Shown here in pieces: positions 57,730 through 64,000 of a stretch of 64,000 nucleotides of DNA (position 1 is its first letter; each line of letters begins with the position of its first letter). Both the position numbers and the translations under genes were made by a program. The notes below the pieces were generated by a model. The model searched no databases, was not told the origin of the DNA, and saw only the letters and a program-made list of their open reading frames with translations. Origin of the DNA: Saccharopolyspora montiporae (lineage in GTDB: Bacteria > Actinomycetota > Actinomycetes > Mycobacteriales > Pseudonocardiaceae); NCBI RefSeq assembly GCF_015209505.1, contig NZ_JADEYC010000015.1, forward strand, positions 62,001-126,000, read 5' to 3'.

Positions 57730-58587
57730 ATGCGGGTACTGGCACTGCTGGACGGAACGCTCGTCGATCCGGAGACGCCGCTGTTCCGGGCTGACGACCT
57801 GGGTGTCACGCGCGGCGACGGGGTATTCGAGACGATCCTGGTCGCCGACCGGGAGCCGCGGGAGCTGGCTGCGCACCTGGACCGGATGCAGCGGTCGGCG
57901 CGGCTGATGCAGCTGCCGCTGCCGGATCGCGCCGCCTGGCTGCGCGCGGTGCAGGCCGTCGTGGACGCCTGGCCCTGGGACCAGGAGCGCGAACTCGCGC
58001 TGAAGCTGGTCTGCACCCGCGGGATCGACGGTGGCGACGGCACCCCGCACGGGTTCGCCCTGGGCAGTTCCATCGAAGCCGGAACGCTGCGCAAACGCGA
58101 GCAGGGGGTGTCCGCGGTCACCTTGGAGCGCGGGTACGAACCGGATCTGATGGAGCGGGCGCCCTGGCTGCTGCTCTCGGCCAAGACGCTGTCCTACGCG
58201 GTGAACATGGCCGCGATGCGCGAGGCGGAGTCCCGGGGCGCGGACGAGGTCATCTTCACCGCGGCGGACGGTTCCGTGCTGGAGGGGCCGACCTCGACGG
58301 TCGTGCTGGCCCGCGGTGACGAGCTGCTGACCACCCCGCCCAGCTCCGGGATCCTGGAGGGCACCACGCAGGGCGCGCTGTTCCGGACCGCCGAGCGCGC
58401 GGGCTGGCGCACCCGGGCGGAGAAGTTCCCGGTGGCCGACCTGCACAGCGCGGACGGCGTCTGGCTGGCCTCCAGCGTGCGGTTGATCACCCAGGTGCGC
58501 AGCATCGATGGCTCCCCGGTGCGCGCCGATCCGCAGCTGCACGCCGAGCTGGCCCGGCTCTACGAGAGCAACTACGGCACCGGCTGA
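57730..58587 (+). CDS. pabC: Class IV aminotransferase / aminodeoxychorismate lyase-like
   Basis: A 285-aa fold-type IV PLP enzyme. The start PETPLFRADDLGVTRGDGVFETILV is typical, KLVCTRGIDGG follows, the PLP lysine lies in LLLSAKTLSYAVNM (near 157), and DEVIFTAADGSVLEGPTSTVVL and STGILEGTT-like SSGILEGTTQGAL close the active site. Relatives include 4-amino-4-deoxychorismate lyase (PabC, for folate) and branched-chain aminotransferases. PabC is the better fit by size and by position next to YgfZ, but substrate is inferred. The end of the gene forms a small palindrome with the convergent DinB gene. Confidence 0.85.
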   Translation: MRVLALLDGTLVDPETPLFRADDLGVTRGDGVFETILVADREPRELAAHLDRMQRSARLMQLPLPDRAAWLRAVQAVVDAWPWDQERELALKLVCTRGIDGGDGTPHGFALGSSIEAGTLRKREQGVSAVTLERGYEPDLMERAPWLLLSAKTLSYAVNMAAMREAESRGADEVIFTAADGSVLEGPTSTVVLARGDELLTTPPSSGILEGTTQGALFRTAERAGWRTRAEKFPVADLHSADGVWLASSVRLITQVRSIDGSPVRADPQLHAELARLYESNYGTG

Positions 58588-58593
58588 TCCGGG

Positions 58594-59109
58594 TCAGCCC
58601 ATCGTCTTCTGCCCGTCGAGGGTCTCGCGCAGGATGTCGGCGTGCCCGGCGTGCTGCGCGGTTTCCGCGAGCAGGTGCAGCAGCACCCGTCGGGCCGACC
58701 AGCCGGCGCCGGGTTCGAACCACGGGGCCTCCGGCAGCTCCCGGACCTCGTCCAGGTCCGGGAGCGAACGGATCAGCTGCGCGGTCTCCGCGGCGGCCCG
58801 CTCGTGGTCGGCCAGCAGCCCGTCCAGCGTCTCCTGCGGTTCCATCCGGAACCCGGCGGCGCGGGCCGCCATCGCCGTCTCGTCCGGCCGGAGCGCCGCG
58901 GCGCCTTCCCGGAGGAAACTCATCCAGCCGCGTTCCACCGAGGTGACGTGCTTGATCAACCCGCCGAGGGAGAGCTCGCTGGCGGTGGGGTGCGAGCCGG
59001 CCTGCTCGTCGTCCAGCCCGCGGACCGCGTAGCGCAGGAAACCCCGGTGCGTGTCCAGGGCTCCGAGCAGATCGGTGGCCTCGTCGGCGGTGTTGCGGGT
59101 GGCACCCAT
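58594..59109 (-). CDS. DinB-family protein (DUF664-like)
   Basis: A 171-aa four-helix bundle of the DinB superfamily. It has LGALDTHRGFLRYAVRGLDDEQAGSHPTASELSLGGLIKHVTSVERGWM, with the first metal His in LIKHVTSVE, and the second His pair in LLHLLAETAQHAGHADILRETLDG at the C-terminus. Family members are metal-dependent thiol transferases (for mycothiol or bacillithiol) or of unknown activity. A role with mycothiol is plausible in an actinobacterium. ATG 59109 follows AGAGGAG. Confidence 0.87.
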   Translation of the reverse strand: MGATRNTADEATDLLGALDTHRGFLRYAVRGLDDEQAGSHPTASELSLGGLIKHVTSVERGWMSFLREGAAALRPDETAMAARAAGFRMEPQETLDGLLADHERAAAETAQLIRSLPDLDEVRELPEAPWFEPGAGWSARRVLLHLLAETAQHAGHADILRETLDGQKTMG

Positions 59110-59205
59110 GTCGGCTCCTCTCGCGAGGTCCCGACGGTAACCCCGGGCCCCGGAAGTCACCGCCGAACCCGGCGGTCGGGCACCGGGAGCCGCGCCGGGG
59201 TCGGG

Positions 59206-59847
59206 TCAGCCCACCACGCGGTCGAGCTTGGCGGACAGCCGCGGCTGCAGCTCGTGCTCGGAGGTCGCGCGCTCCTCGACGTAGGCGAGCGCGCCTTCCA
59301 CGACGCCGTAGAGCCTGCTGGCCGCGGAGACGTCCGGGCTGTTCGGGCTGCGCAGCACCGCGTCTGTACCGAACTCCCACGAGGTCTGGCTGCGCGCCTT
59401 GCCGAAGAACAGCTCGGCGATGCCGTCGTCGTGCAGGACGAGCAGCTCGATGCTCTCGTCGGCCTGCGGGCGGAAGAACCCGGTCTCCCGGAACGCGGGT
59501 CCCACGATGTTGCCGTCCGGACCGTCCAACTGCCACGACCGGCTCTCGTAGGTCAGGAACGGGCGCCCGTCGTGCGCGATCGTGACCTGCTGCAGGAACC
59601 GGTAGGGCTCGTCCATCGTCGGGTAGGTGGCTTCGCCCTCACCGCGCCACACGCCGACCATCGGCAGCAGCACGAGGTTGGCGTCGTCCAGCGACGGGCC
59701 CATTCGGAGGTTGGCCGTATCGCCGGTACCCGGCAGGTCCTCGAACTCGGGCAGGTTGCGGTGCCCGGTCAACTTGGCGCGTTCGGCGGCGGCCGCCACC
59801 GCGGCGTCGCCGCTGCCGGGTTCGGGTTCGTTGGGCGTCGTGCTCAT
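59206..59847 (-). CDS. FABP-family (nitrobindin-like) beta-barrel protein
   Basis: A 213-aa protein. After a Pro/Glu-rich leader of about 50 residues comes a ten-stranded beta barrel with GVWRGEGEATYPT, the GxWxGxG signature of the bacterial FABP/nitrobindin family, then FLQQVTIAHDGRPFLTYESRSWQL, FRETGFFRPQ and a C-terminal VEGALAYVEERATSEHELQPRLSAKLDRV. Nitrobindins bind heme and isomerise peroxynitrite. From memory the mycobacterial counterpart at this place is Rv0813c. Heme binding here is inferred. ATG 59847 is in a suitable position. Confidence 0.87.
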   Translation of the reverse strand: MSTTPNEPEPGSGDAAVAAAAERAKLTGHRNLPEFEDLPGTGDTANLRMGPSLDDANLVLLPMVGVWRGEGEATYPTMDEPYRFLQQVTIAHDGRPFLTYESRSWQLDGPDGNIVGPAFRETGFFRPQADESIELLVLHDDGIAELFFGKARSQTSWEFGTDAVLRSPNSPDVSAASRLYGVVEGALAYVEERATSEHELQPRLSAKLDRVVG

Positions 59848-59875
59848 CGGGTGAGAGGTTACCCGTTGCGCCAGG

Positions 59876-59986
59876 TCAGTCGCTGTACAGGCGGTAAACC
59901 ATGTAGCAGGCGAACCAGACCGTCGCGATGGCGGCGATCGCGACGAGCGTGACGAGGCCGTAGTGCAGGAAATCGATGAGTTCCAC
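59876..59986 (-). CDS. 36-aa single-span membrane protein
   Basis: From GTG 59986 the frame encodes a hydrophobic helix (HYGLVTLVAIAAIATVWFAC) followed by YMVYRLYSD, 36 residues in all. TATCCT lies 6 nt before the GTG in a perfect leaderless layout. The protein is divergent from the methyltransferase gene and lies 28 bp before the nitrobindin-like gene on the same strand. It has no recognised family. The promoter spacing plus a clean transmembrane helix support it as a real small gene. Confidence 0.6.
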   Translation of the reverse strand: MELIDFLHYGLVTLVAIAAIATVWFACYMVYRLYSD

Positions 59987-59992
59987 GGGAAG

Positions 59993-59998
59993 AGGATA
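59993..59998 (-). promoter_or_regulatory. -10 box TATCCT, leaderless promoter of the 36-aa gene
   Basis: On the minus strand TATCCT ends 6 nt before GTG 59986. Confidence 0.55.
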
Positions 59999-60096
59999 AC
60001 CACCGCGGGCGCCGCGCGGGATGTGGCGTCCGGCATGATCTGCCTGACACGGCGCGCCGCACGTACCGCGCACCGCTCGGCAGGACGGGGAACGCA

Positions 60097-60840
60097 TTGG
60101 ACGTCGAGACGCTCCGCGACCGGGCGCTGACCTTCCGCGAGAAGCTGCTGGCGCGCAAGGAGGAGATCGCGCCGCAGGACTTCGCCTGGTACCCGGACGA
60201 CACGATGGCCAACGTCTGGCACCTGGACGGGATGCTGACCGGCCCGCGGCGCGCGGTGTTCGACAGCCTGGCAGGCACCCGCATCGCCGACATCGGGGCC
60301 GCCGACGGTGACCTCGGGTTCTTCCTGGAGTCCGAGCTCGGCTGCCAGGTGGACCTCATCGACAACCCGCCGACGAACTACAACGGCCTGCGCGGGGCGC
60401 GGCGCCTCACCGCGGAGTTGCCGTCCACGGCCGGCGTTTACGAGACCGATCTGGACGCGCAGTTCCGATTGCCCGCCGAGCGCTACCGGGCGGTGCTGCT
60501 GCTGGGGCTGCTCTACCACCTCAAGAACCCGTTCTTCGTGCTCGAACGGCTGGCCCGGCACGCGGAGCTGTGCTTCCTGTCCACCCGCGTCGCCCAGCTC
60601 GCCCCGGACGGGACTCCGCTGCGCGACCGGCCGGTGGCGTACCTGGTCGACCCCGCCGAGGCCGACGGGGACGCGACGAACTTCTGGATCTTCAGCGAAG
60701 CCGGGCTGCGCAGGCTGGTCGATCGCACCGGCTGGGAGGTGCTGGACTTCCACCGCGTCGGCTGCCTGCAGGATTCGGAGCCCGCGCGCGACGACCGGGA
60801 CGAGCGGGCCTTCGCGCTGCTGCGCTCCCGCCACTGCTGA
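60097..60840 (+). CDS. SAM-dependent methyltransferase (CmoB-like type)
   Basis: A 247-aa class I methyltransferase. The SAM-binding motif I is RIADIGAADGDLGFFLESELGC (near residue 68), a later VDLIDNPPTNYNGL contains the acidic loop, and the segment LLLGLLYHLKNPFFVLERLAR corresponds to motif IV to VI. The initial FAWYPDDTMANVWHLDGMLTG resembles the front of CmoB-type tRNA wobble-uridine modifying enzymes, but that is weak. TTG 60097 is the start, with GGGGA upstream. It ends at a 16-bp hairpin terminator. Confidence 0.82.
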   Translation: MDVETLRDRALTFREKLLARKEEIAPQDFAWYPDDTMANVWHLDGMLTGPRRAVFDSLAGTRIADIGAADGDLGFFLESELGCQVDLIDNPPTNYNGLRGARRLTAELPSTAGVYETDLDAQFRLPAERYRAVLLLGLLYHLKNPFFVLERLARHAELCFLSTRVAQLAPDGTPLRDRPVAYLVDPAEADGDATNFWIFSEAGLRRLVDRTGWEVLDFHRVGCLQDSEPARDDRDERAFALLRSRHC

Positions 60841-60850
60841 CCGCAGCGAA

Positions 60851-60890
60851 GCGGGGCCCGGTGCCGACCGCGGCCGGCACCGGGCCCCGC
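60851..60890. terminator. Strong hairpin between convergent genes
   Basis: GCGGGGCCCGGTGCCG and its exact complement form a 16-bp stem with an 8-nt loop in the 90-bp gap between the methyltransferase and the sseC stop codons. It probably works both ways. Confidence 0.8.
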
Positions 60891-60930
60891 CGGTGGTCAT
60901 CGCTGGTCCGCCCGAGCGGGCGGACCGGGA

Positions 60931-61230
60931 TCAGGACAGCACGATGTCCGCCTCGTGCACCCCGGGTCCGGCCGAGGTGACCTCGGCCTGGCCCGAACCG
61001 CTGCGGTGCAGCGCCCGGACGGTCCACGCACCCGGGGCGGCGTAGAACCGGAAGTCGCCGTCATCGGACGAGACGACCTCGGCGGTGAACTCGCCGGAGC
61101 CGTCCAGCAGGCGCACGAAGGCGCCGCCGACCGGCTGCTCACCGGTGCGGACCTTGCCCGTGACGACGATCTGGTCGGTGTCGGCCGCGACGGCCGCGCC
61201 CGACTGCTGCGGTGCTCCGCATCCGCTCAT
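60931..61230 (-). CDS. sseC: DUF1416 (SseC) sulfur-metabolism protein
   Basis: A 99-aa beta-rich protein. It begins MSGCGAPQQSGAAV, then IVVTGKVRTGEQPVGGAFVRLLDGSGEFTAEVVSSDDGDFRFYAAPGAWTVRALHRSG, the transthyretin-like carboxypeptidase regulatory fold of the DUF1416/SseC family. These proteins almost always follow a CysA-type thiosulfate sulfurtransferase in actinobacteria, as here, and are thought to help its function. The conserved CG near the start could carry sulfur. GAGGAG precedes ATG 61230. Confidence 0.9.
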   Translation of the reverse strand: MSGCGAPQQSGAAVAADTDQIVVTGKVRTGEQPVGGAFVRLLDGSGEFTAEVVSSDDGDFRFYAAPGAWTVRALHRSGSGQAEVTSAGPGVHEADIVLS

Positions 61231-61262
61231 GCTCACACGCTCCTCGCTGTTCGCGGCCGGCA

Positions 61263-62111
61263 TCAGCCGGCGTTGTCCTCGGCGGGGTTCTCGACCGGGA
61301 CGCCCACCAGCGAACCGTACTCGGTCCACGAACCGTCGTAGTTCTTCACGTTGCTGTGCCCGAGCAGCTCACGCAGCACGAACCAGGTGTGCGAGGAGCG
61401 CTCGCCGATCCGGCAGTAGGCGATGGTGTCCTTCGAGTCGTCCAGCCCGGCCTCGCCGTAGATCTTGCCGAGCTCTTCGTCGGACTTGAACGTGCCGTCC
61501 TCGTTGGCGGCCTTGCTCCACGGCACGTTGATCGCCGACGGGATGTGTCCGGCGCGCTGCGCGGACTCCTGCGGCAGGTGCGCCGGCGCGAGCAGCTTGC
61601 CCGCGAACTCGTCGGGCGAGCGCACGTCGACCAGGTTCTTGCTGTCGATCGCGTCGACGACCTCGTCGCGGAAGGCGCGCAGCGAGTTGTCCGGCTCCTG
61701 CGCCTTGTACTCGGTGGCCGGGCGGTTCGGCTCGTCCTTGGTCAGCTCGCGGCCGTCGAGCTCCCACTTCTTGCGGCCGCCGTCGAGCAGCTTGACGTCG
61801 CCGTGCCCGTACAGCTTGAAGTACCAGTAGGCGTAGGCGGCGAACCAGTTGTTGTTGCCGCCGTAGAGCACGACGGTGTCGCCGTTGCCGATGCCCTTGC
61901 GGGACAGCAGCTGCTCGAAGCCCGCCCGGTCGACGAAGTCGCGCCGCACGTGGTCCTGCAGCTCGTTCTTCCAGTCGATCCTCACAGCACCCGGGATGTG
62001 CCCGCCGTCGTAGGCGGTGGTGTCCTCGTCCACCTCGGCGAACACCACACCTCCGGTGTTCAGGTTCTCCTCGGCCCAGTCGGTGGAAACCAGGACGTCT
62101 GCACGGCTCAT
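61263..62111 (-). CDS. cysA: Thiosulfate sulfurtransferase (rhodanese) CysA
   Basis: A 282-aa two-domain rhodanese that transfers sulfur from thiosulfate or a related donor to cyanide or another acceptor. Domain 1 has VVFAEVDEDTTAYDGGHIPGAVRIDWKNELQD (inactive, with no Cys). Domain 2 has LVDVRSPDEFAGKLLAP and the active-site loop AYCRIGERSSHTWF with nucleophile Cys near residue 233. It ends in a flexible acidic tail. It sits between DUF4395 and sseC in the operon headed by the cysteine leader peptide. Confidence 0.94.
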   Translation of the reverse strand: MSRADVLVSTDWAEENLNTGGVVFAEVDEDTTAYDGGHIPGAVRIDWKNELQDHVRRDFVDRAGFEQLLSRKGIGNGDTVVLYGGNNNWFAAYAYWYFKLYGHGDVKLLDGGRKKWELDGRELTKDEPNRPATEYKAQEPDNSLRAFRDEVVDAIDSKNLVDVRSPDEFAGKLLAPAHLPQESAQRAGHIPSAINVPWSKAANEDGTFKSDEELGKIYGEAGLDDSKDTIAYCRIGERSSHTWFVLRELLGHSNVKNYDGSWTEYGSLVGVPVENPAEDNAG

Positions 62112-62188
62112 CGAGCGACTCCTTCTTCGGTCTTGCGTGGATTGAACGAATGTGTCGGGCGGGTCACCGGAGCTTCCGGATCACCGGG

Positions 62189-62629
62189 TCACCGGGCTGC
62201 GGACGACCGGGCAGGCGCCATGCGGTGCGCGAGGGCGTGCGCCCGGCAGCCGAGGCAGTACCCGAACACCGCGTTCAGCAGCGCCGCCAGGAGAGCCAGT
62301 GCGTTCGCCGCGGCACCGATCACGACCGCACCGGAGGCGTACCCCGCGGTGGCCACCAGGCAGAACACGAACCCGATCCCCTGCGCGAAGCGGACCGGAC
62401 CGGGTGCCTCGTGCTGTTCGCCGCCGAGAGCGGCCAACCGGGGCTGCACCGCCCTGCGGTAGAGCGCCCCCCAGGGGTTGAGCTTGAGGTCCACGAACGC
62501 GCACAGGCCGAACAGCAGCGTCTGCGCCGCCATCACCCGCCAGCTGCCGGTGACCAGTCCCAGGGCGAGCACGGCGCTGGTGAACGCGGCGGTGAACCGC
62601 ACACCGCGCGGATCCGGCGTCGTGCGCAT
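62189..62629 (-). CDS. DUF4395 integral membrane protein
   Basis: A 146-aa membrane protein with about four hydrophobic segments (FTSAVLALGLVTGSWRVMAAQ, LFGLCAFVDLKLNPWGALYR, GIGFVFCLVATAGYASGAVV, ALALLAALLNAVFGYCLGCRA) and a CLGC thiol pair near the end. DUF4395 proteins are associated with sulfur metabolism operons; the CxxC hints at sulfane sulfur or redox transport. AGGAGGG lies 5 nt before ATG 62629. It is the first structural gene behind the leader peptide. Confidence 0.87.
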   Translation of the reverse strand: MRTTPDPRGVRFTAAFTSAVLALGLVTGSWRVMAAQTLLFGLCAFVDLKLNPWGALYRRAVQPRLAALGGEQHEAPGPVRFAQGIGFVFCLVATAGYASGAVVIGAAANALALLAALLNAVFGYCLGCRAHALAHRMAPARSSAAR

Positions 62630-62702
62630 CAGGCCCTCCTGCCCGGGACTGCTCGGAGTTCTCCGGTCCGTCAGGCGGTCGCACGCGGGGCGTGCCGCCC
62701 GG

Positions 62703-62777
62703 TCAGCACCTCGGACACAGGCTGCTGCCCACGCGGCAGAAGTCGACCGCGCGCCTTCGGGTCAGCAGGACGTGCAC
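62703..62777 (-). CDS. Cysteine-rich leaderless leader peptide (attenuator) of the sulfur operon
   Basis: A 24-aa reading frame from GTG 62777 has the recognised LTRRRAVDFCR motif and three cysteines, the last directly before the stop. TAATCT ends 7 nt before the GTG, so it is leaderless. The stop is 73 nt before the DUF4395 gene. Leaderless short frames ending in cysteine codons before DUF4395-cysA-sseC operons are known in mycobacteria to act as cysteine-responsive attenuators. By analogy, ribosome stalling at the Cys codons when cysteinyl-tRNA is low would open the downstream ribosome binding site. Confidence 0.8.
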   Translation of the reverse strand: MHVLLTRRRAVDFCRVGSSLCPRC

Positions 62778-62784
62778 GTGCGCG

Positions 62785-62790
62785 AGATTA
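62785..62790 (-). promoter_or_regulatory. -10 box TAATCT, leaderless promoter of the leader peptide and sulfur operon
   Basis: On the minus strand TAATCT ends 7 nt before GTG 62777. It is the best -10 match of the leaderless set. Confidence 0.65.
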
Positions 62791-62838
62791 CCCGCAGTGC
62801 CCTGTCCGCGGGAAGGTCGTTCATCTGGTGGGACGCGA

Positions 62839-63177
62839 TCACCGCTCCGCCGCTGCGCCCGGTAGGTGCGGGCGCAGGGCCTCGGCGAGCGCCGCCCGCT
62901 TCGGGACTCCGGCCACGCGCAGCAGCTCGGCACCCGCCGGATCGAGCACCAGGGTGGTCGGCGTGCTGTGCACCTGGAGCGCGTCGGCCCACTCCGGGTG
63001 GTGGGTGAGGTCCACGTCCACGTGCCGCAGCCCGGTGGTGCGGCGGGCCAGGTCGTCCAGCAGAACCCGCGCGTGCCGGCACGGGGCGCAGAACGTGCTG
63101 GACAGTTGCAGCAGGGTGAGTTCGCCCGGCCGGGCAGCACCCAGCCGCTCGGCGAGCTGTTCGGGGATCCGGGCCAC
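62839..63177 (-). CDS. Thioredoxin-family protein (ThiX-like)
   Basis: A 112-aa thioredoxin fold. The active site is FCAPC within LLQLSSTFCAPCRHARVLLDDLAR (near 30), the cis-Pro loop is STPTTLVLDP, and the rest is the short C-terminal helix. It is shorter than classic thioredoxin at the front. It lies upstream of the sulfur operon promoter on the same strand and probably helps redox steps of sulfur carriers. Mycobacteria have a thioredoxin gene at the same place. GTG 63177 is the start. Confidence 0.9.
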   Translation of the reverse strand: MARIPEQLAERLGAARPGELTLLQLSSTFCAPCRHARVLLDDLARRTTGLRHVDVDLTHHPEWADALQVHSTPTTLVLDPAGAELLRVAGVPKRAALAEALRPHLPGAAAER

Positions 63178-63209
63178 CGGTGCCCCCTTCCGCGGTCCGC
63201 GCCCGGCGC

Positions 63210-64000
63210 TCAGCCGGTCGTCACACCGTCCTGGCTGACCTTGATGTTGTCCGCGCTGCCCTCGGCGACCAGCGCACCCCGCTCGGCCCGCACCCCGGTG
63301 GGCGTGATCTCGAACGGCAGCATGCCTGGGTCCAGGGTGGTCTTGAACTGGGACAGGATCGCCTCTTCGAAGGCGGACGGGAGCGCGATCTGGCCGAAGC
63401 TGTCGTTGTCCAGCCCCAGCTTCTTCGGCTCGATCTGCAGCTTGCCGTCCACCAGGGCCAGCACCGCCACGACGGAGACCTTGTTCTGCGAACCCGCGAT
63501 GTTGACCGTGCCGTCCAGCGCGACCGCGGTGCTGGTCTGGTCGCCGGACTGGCCGGTCCCCGCCTGGTCGTTCTGCCCGCTGGTGCCGTCGGTGCCGTCC
63601 AGGGCGTCCTCCGGGGCGGGGTTGATCGCCAGGTCTTGCACACCGATCAGCCTGCCGACGTCCGAGGACTTCAGCTTCACCCGGGCGACCATGTTGTCCA
63701 CGGCCAGGTCGTTGGCGTTGCCCGCGATCACCTCGCTGGGGGTGAACCGGGCGCTGTGCAGGTCGGCTTCCAGGTCGACGTCCTGCAGTTCGCCGACCTG
63801 GGCGCTCTTCGCGGCCAGCTGCACATCGCGCAGGTTCCCCGCCGCGGCCTGGGTGAGGAACGGGAAGCCGTTGATGCTGACGTCCGGGTCCTGCTGCACC
63901 TTGAGCTGCTTGCCGACCTCGGTCGCCACCTGCCGCTCGGTGAAGGCGGCCGCGGCGAAGTCCGCACCGACGAGCAGTGCGAAGACGATGACGAGCGTGA
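63210..64000 (-). CDS. LmeA-like phospholipid-binding protein (DUF2993), N-terminus beyond window
   Basis: The visible part, 263 codons, starts beyond position 64000 with a membrane anchor or signal segment (LVIVFALLVGADFAAAAF), then DUF2993 sequence: VATEVGKQLKVQQDPDVSINGFPFLTQAAAGNLRDVQ, later GMLPFEITPTGVRAERGALVAEGSADNI. The family includes LmeA, which binds phospholipids and helps mannan elongation of lipoglycans in mycobacteria, found next to the thioredoxin and cysA genes (Rv0817c, from memory). An insert rich in Asp/Gly/Gln/Thr lies in the middle. The gene is partial only because of the window edge. Confidence 0.85.
   Translation of the reverse strand, partial: TLVIVFALLVGADFAAAAFTERQVATEVGKQLKVQQDPDVSINGFPFLTQAAAGNLRDVQLAAKSAQVGELQDVDLEADLHSARFTPSEVIAGNANDLAVDNMVARVKLKSSDVGRLIGVQDLAINPAPEDALDGTDGTSGQNDQAGTGQSGDQTSTAVALDGTVNIAGSQNKVSVVAVLALVDGKLQIEPKKLGLDNDSFGQIALPSAFEEAILSQFKTTLDPGMLPFEITPTGVRAERGALVAEGSADNIKVSQDGVTTG

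Noticed and set aside
55990..58542. An 850-codon frame including the YgfZ gene
   Set aside because: The part beyond 57132 is antisense to the pabC-like gene and overlaps the Fur gene; the YgfZ domain starts at 57132 with a ribosome binding site.

Overview
The window is a high-GC chromosomal segment from an actinobacterium, most likely a member of the Pseudonocardiales. Evidence: frequent GTG starts, codons rich in G/C at the third position, many leaderless starts (a TANNNT -10 box 6-8 nt before the start codon), and a gene order that, from memory, follows Mycobacterium in several blocks. These blocks are clpB-secreted protein-pyrE-tRNA/rRNA methylase; DedA, fba, DUF3151 and purA; purF-purM-DUF3073; and YgfZ/aminotransferase IV/FABP/sseC/cysA/thioredoxin/LmeA. 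The genus cannot be fixed from the sequence alone.

Layout. 0-20.6 kb: clpB behind a HspR-type (HAIR) inverted repeat, pyrE and a TrmH methylase, DedA, nagA, a SigE-family sigma factor, class II aldolase, purA, a Na+/H+ antiporter, a secreted glycerophosphodiesterase, purD and an aminotransferase. 20.6-29.3 kb: an 8,091-bp island interrupts a HAD-hydrolase gene. 29.3-37.8 kb: threonine aldolase, a second SigE-type sigma factor with a putative membrane partner, an SMR exporter with its TetR regulator, purB, tenA, purC and an acidic repeat protein. 37.9-41.2 kb: a translationally coupled purS-purQ-purL operon. 41.2-50.8 kb: pentapeptide protein, PAS-GGDEF-EAL protein, GH15 enzyme, subtilisin-like protease and a HTH regulator. 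50.8-54.1 kb: purF, purM and DUF3073. 54.4-64 kb: an RsiG-like c-di-GMP-responsive anti-sigma factor, Fur-YgfZ, an aminotransferase class IV, a nitrobindin-like protein, and a sulfur operon (DUF4395-cysA-sseC) preceded by a cysteine-rich leaderless leader peptide. The window ends inside a LmeA-like lipid-binding protein.

How the genes work together. Nine purine genes (purA, D, B, C, S, Q, L, F, M) are scattered through the window and cover most of the path from PRPP to AMP. pyrE adds a pyrimidine step. Regulation visible in the sequence includes the HAIR element, a nested palindrome for the SMR-TetR pair, and a cysteine attenuator for the sulfur operon. The window holds both a potential c-di-GMP maker/breaker and a potential c-di-GMP reader.

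The most unusual region is the island at 21064-29154. It is flanked by a 5-bp direct repeat (GCGCA), and removing it with one repeat copy rejoins the two HAD halves in frame. Inside are a frameshifted XRE regulator, an archaeal-type S-adenosylhomocysteine hydrolase, two related MFS exporters, an IMPase/histidinol-phosphatase homologue, a scar joining half an aminotransferase to half a Cof-type phosphatase, a frameshifted HTH gene, and a MazF toxin whose antitoxin has lost its N-terminus. It looks like a decaying small-molecule biosynthesis/export cassette. No integrase or transposase is visible.
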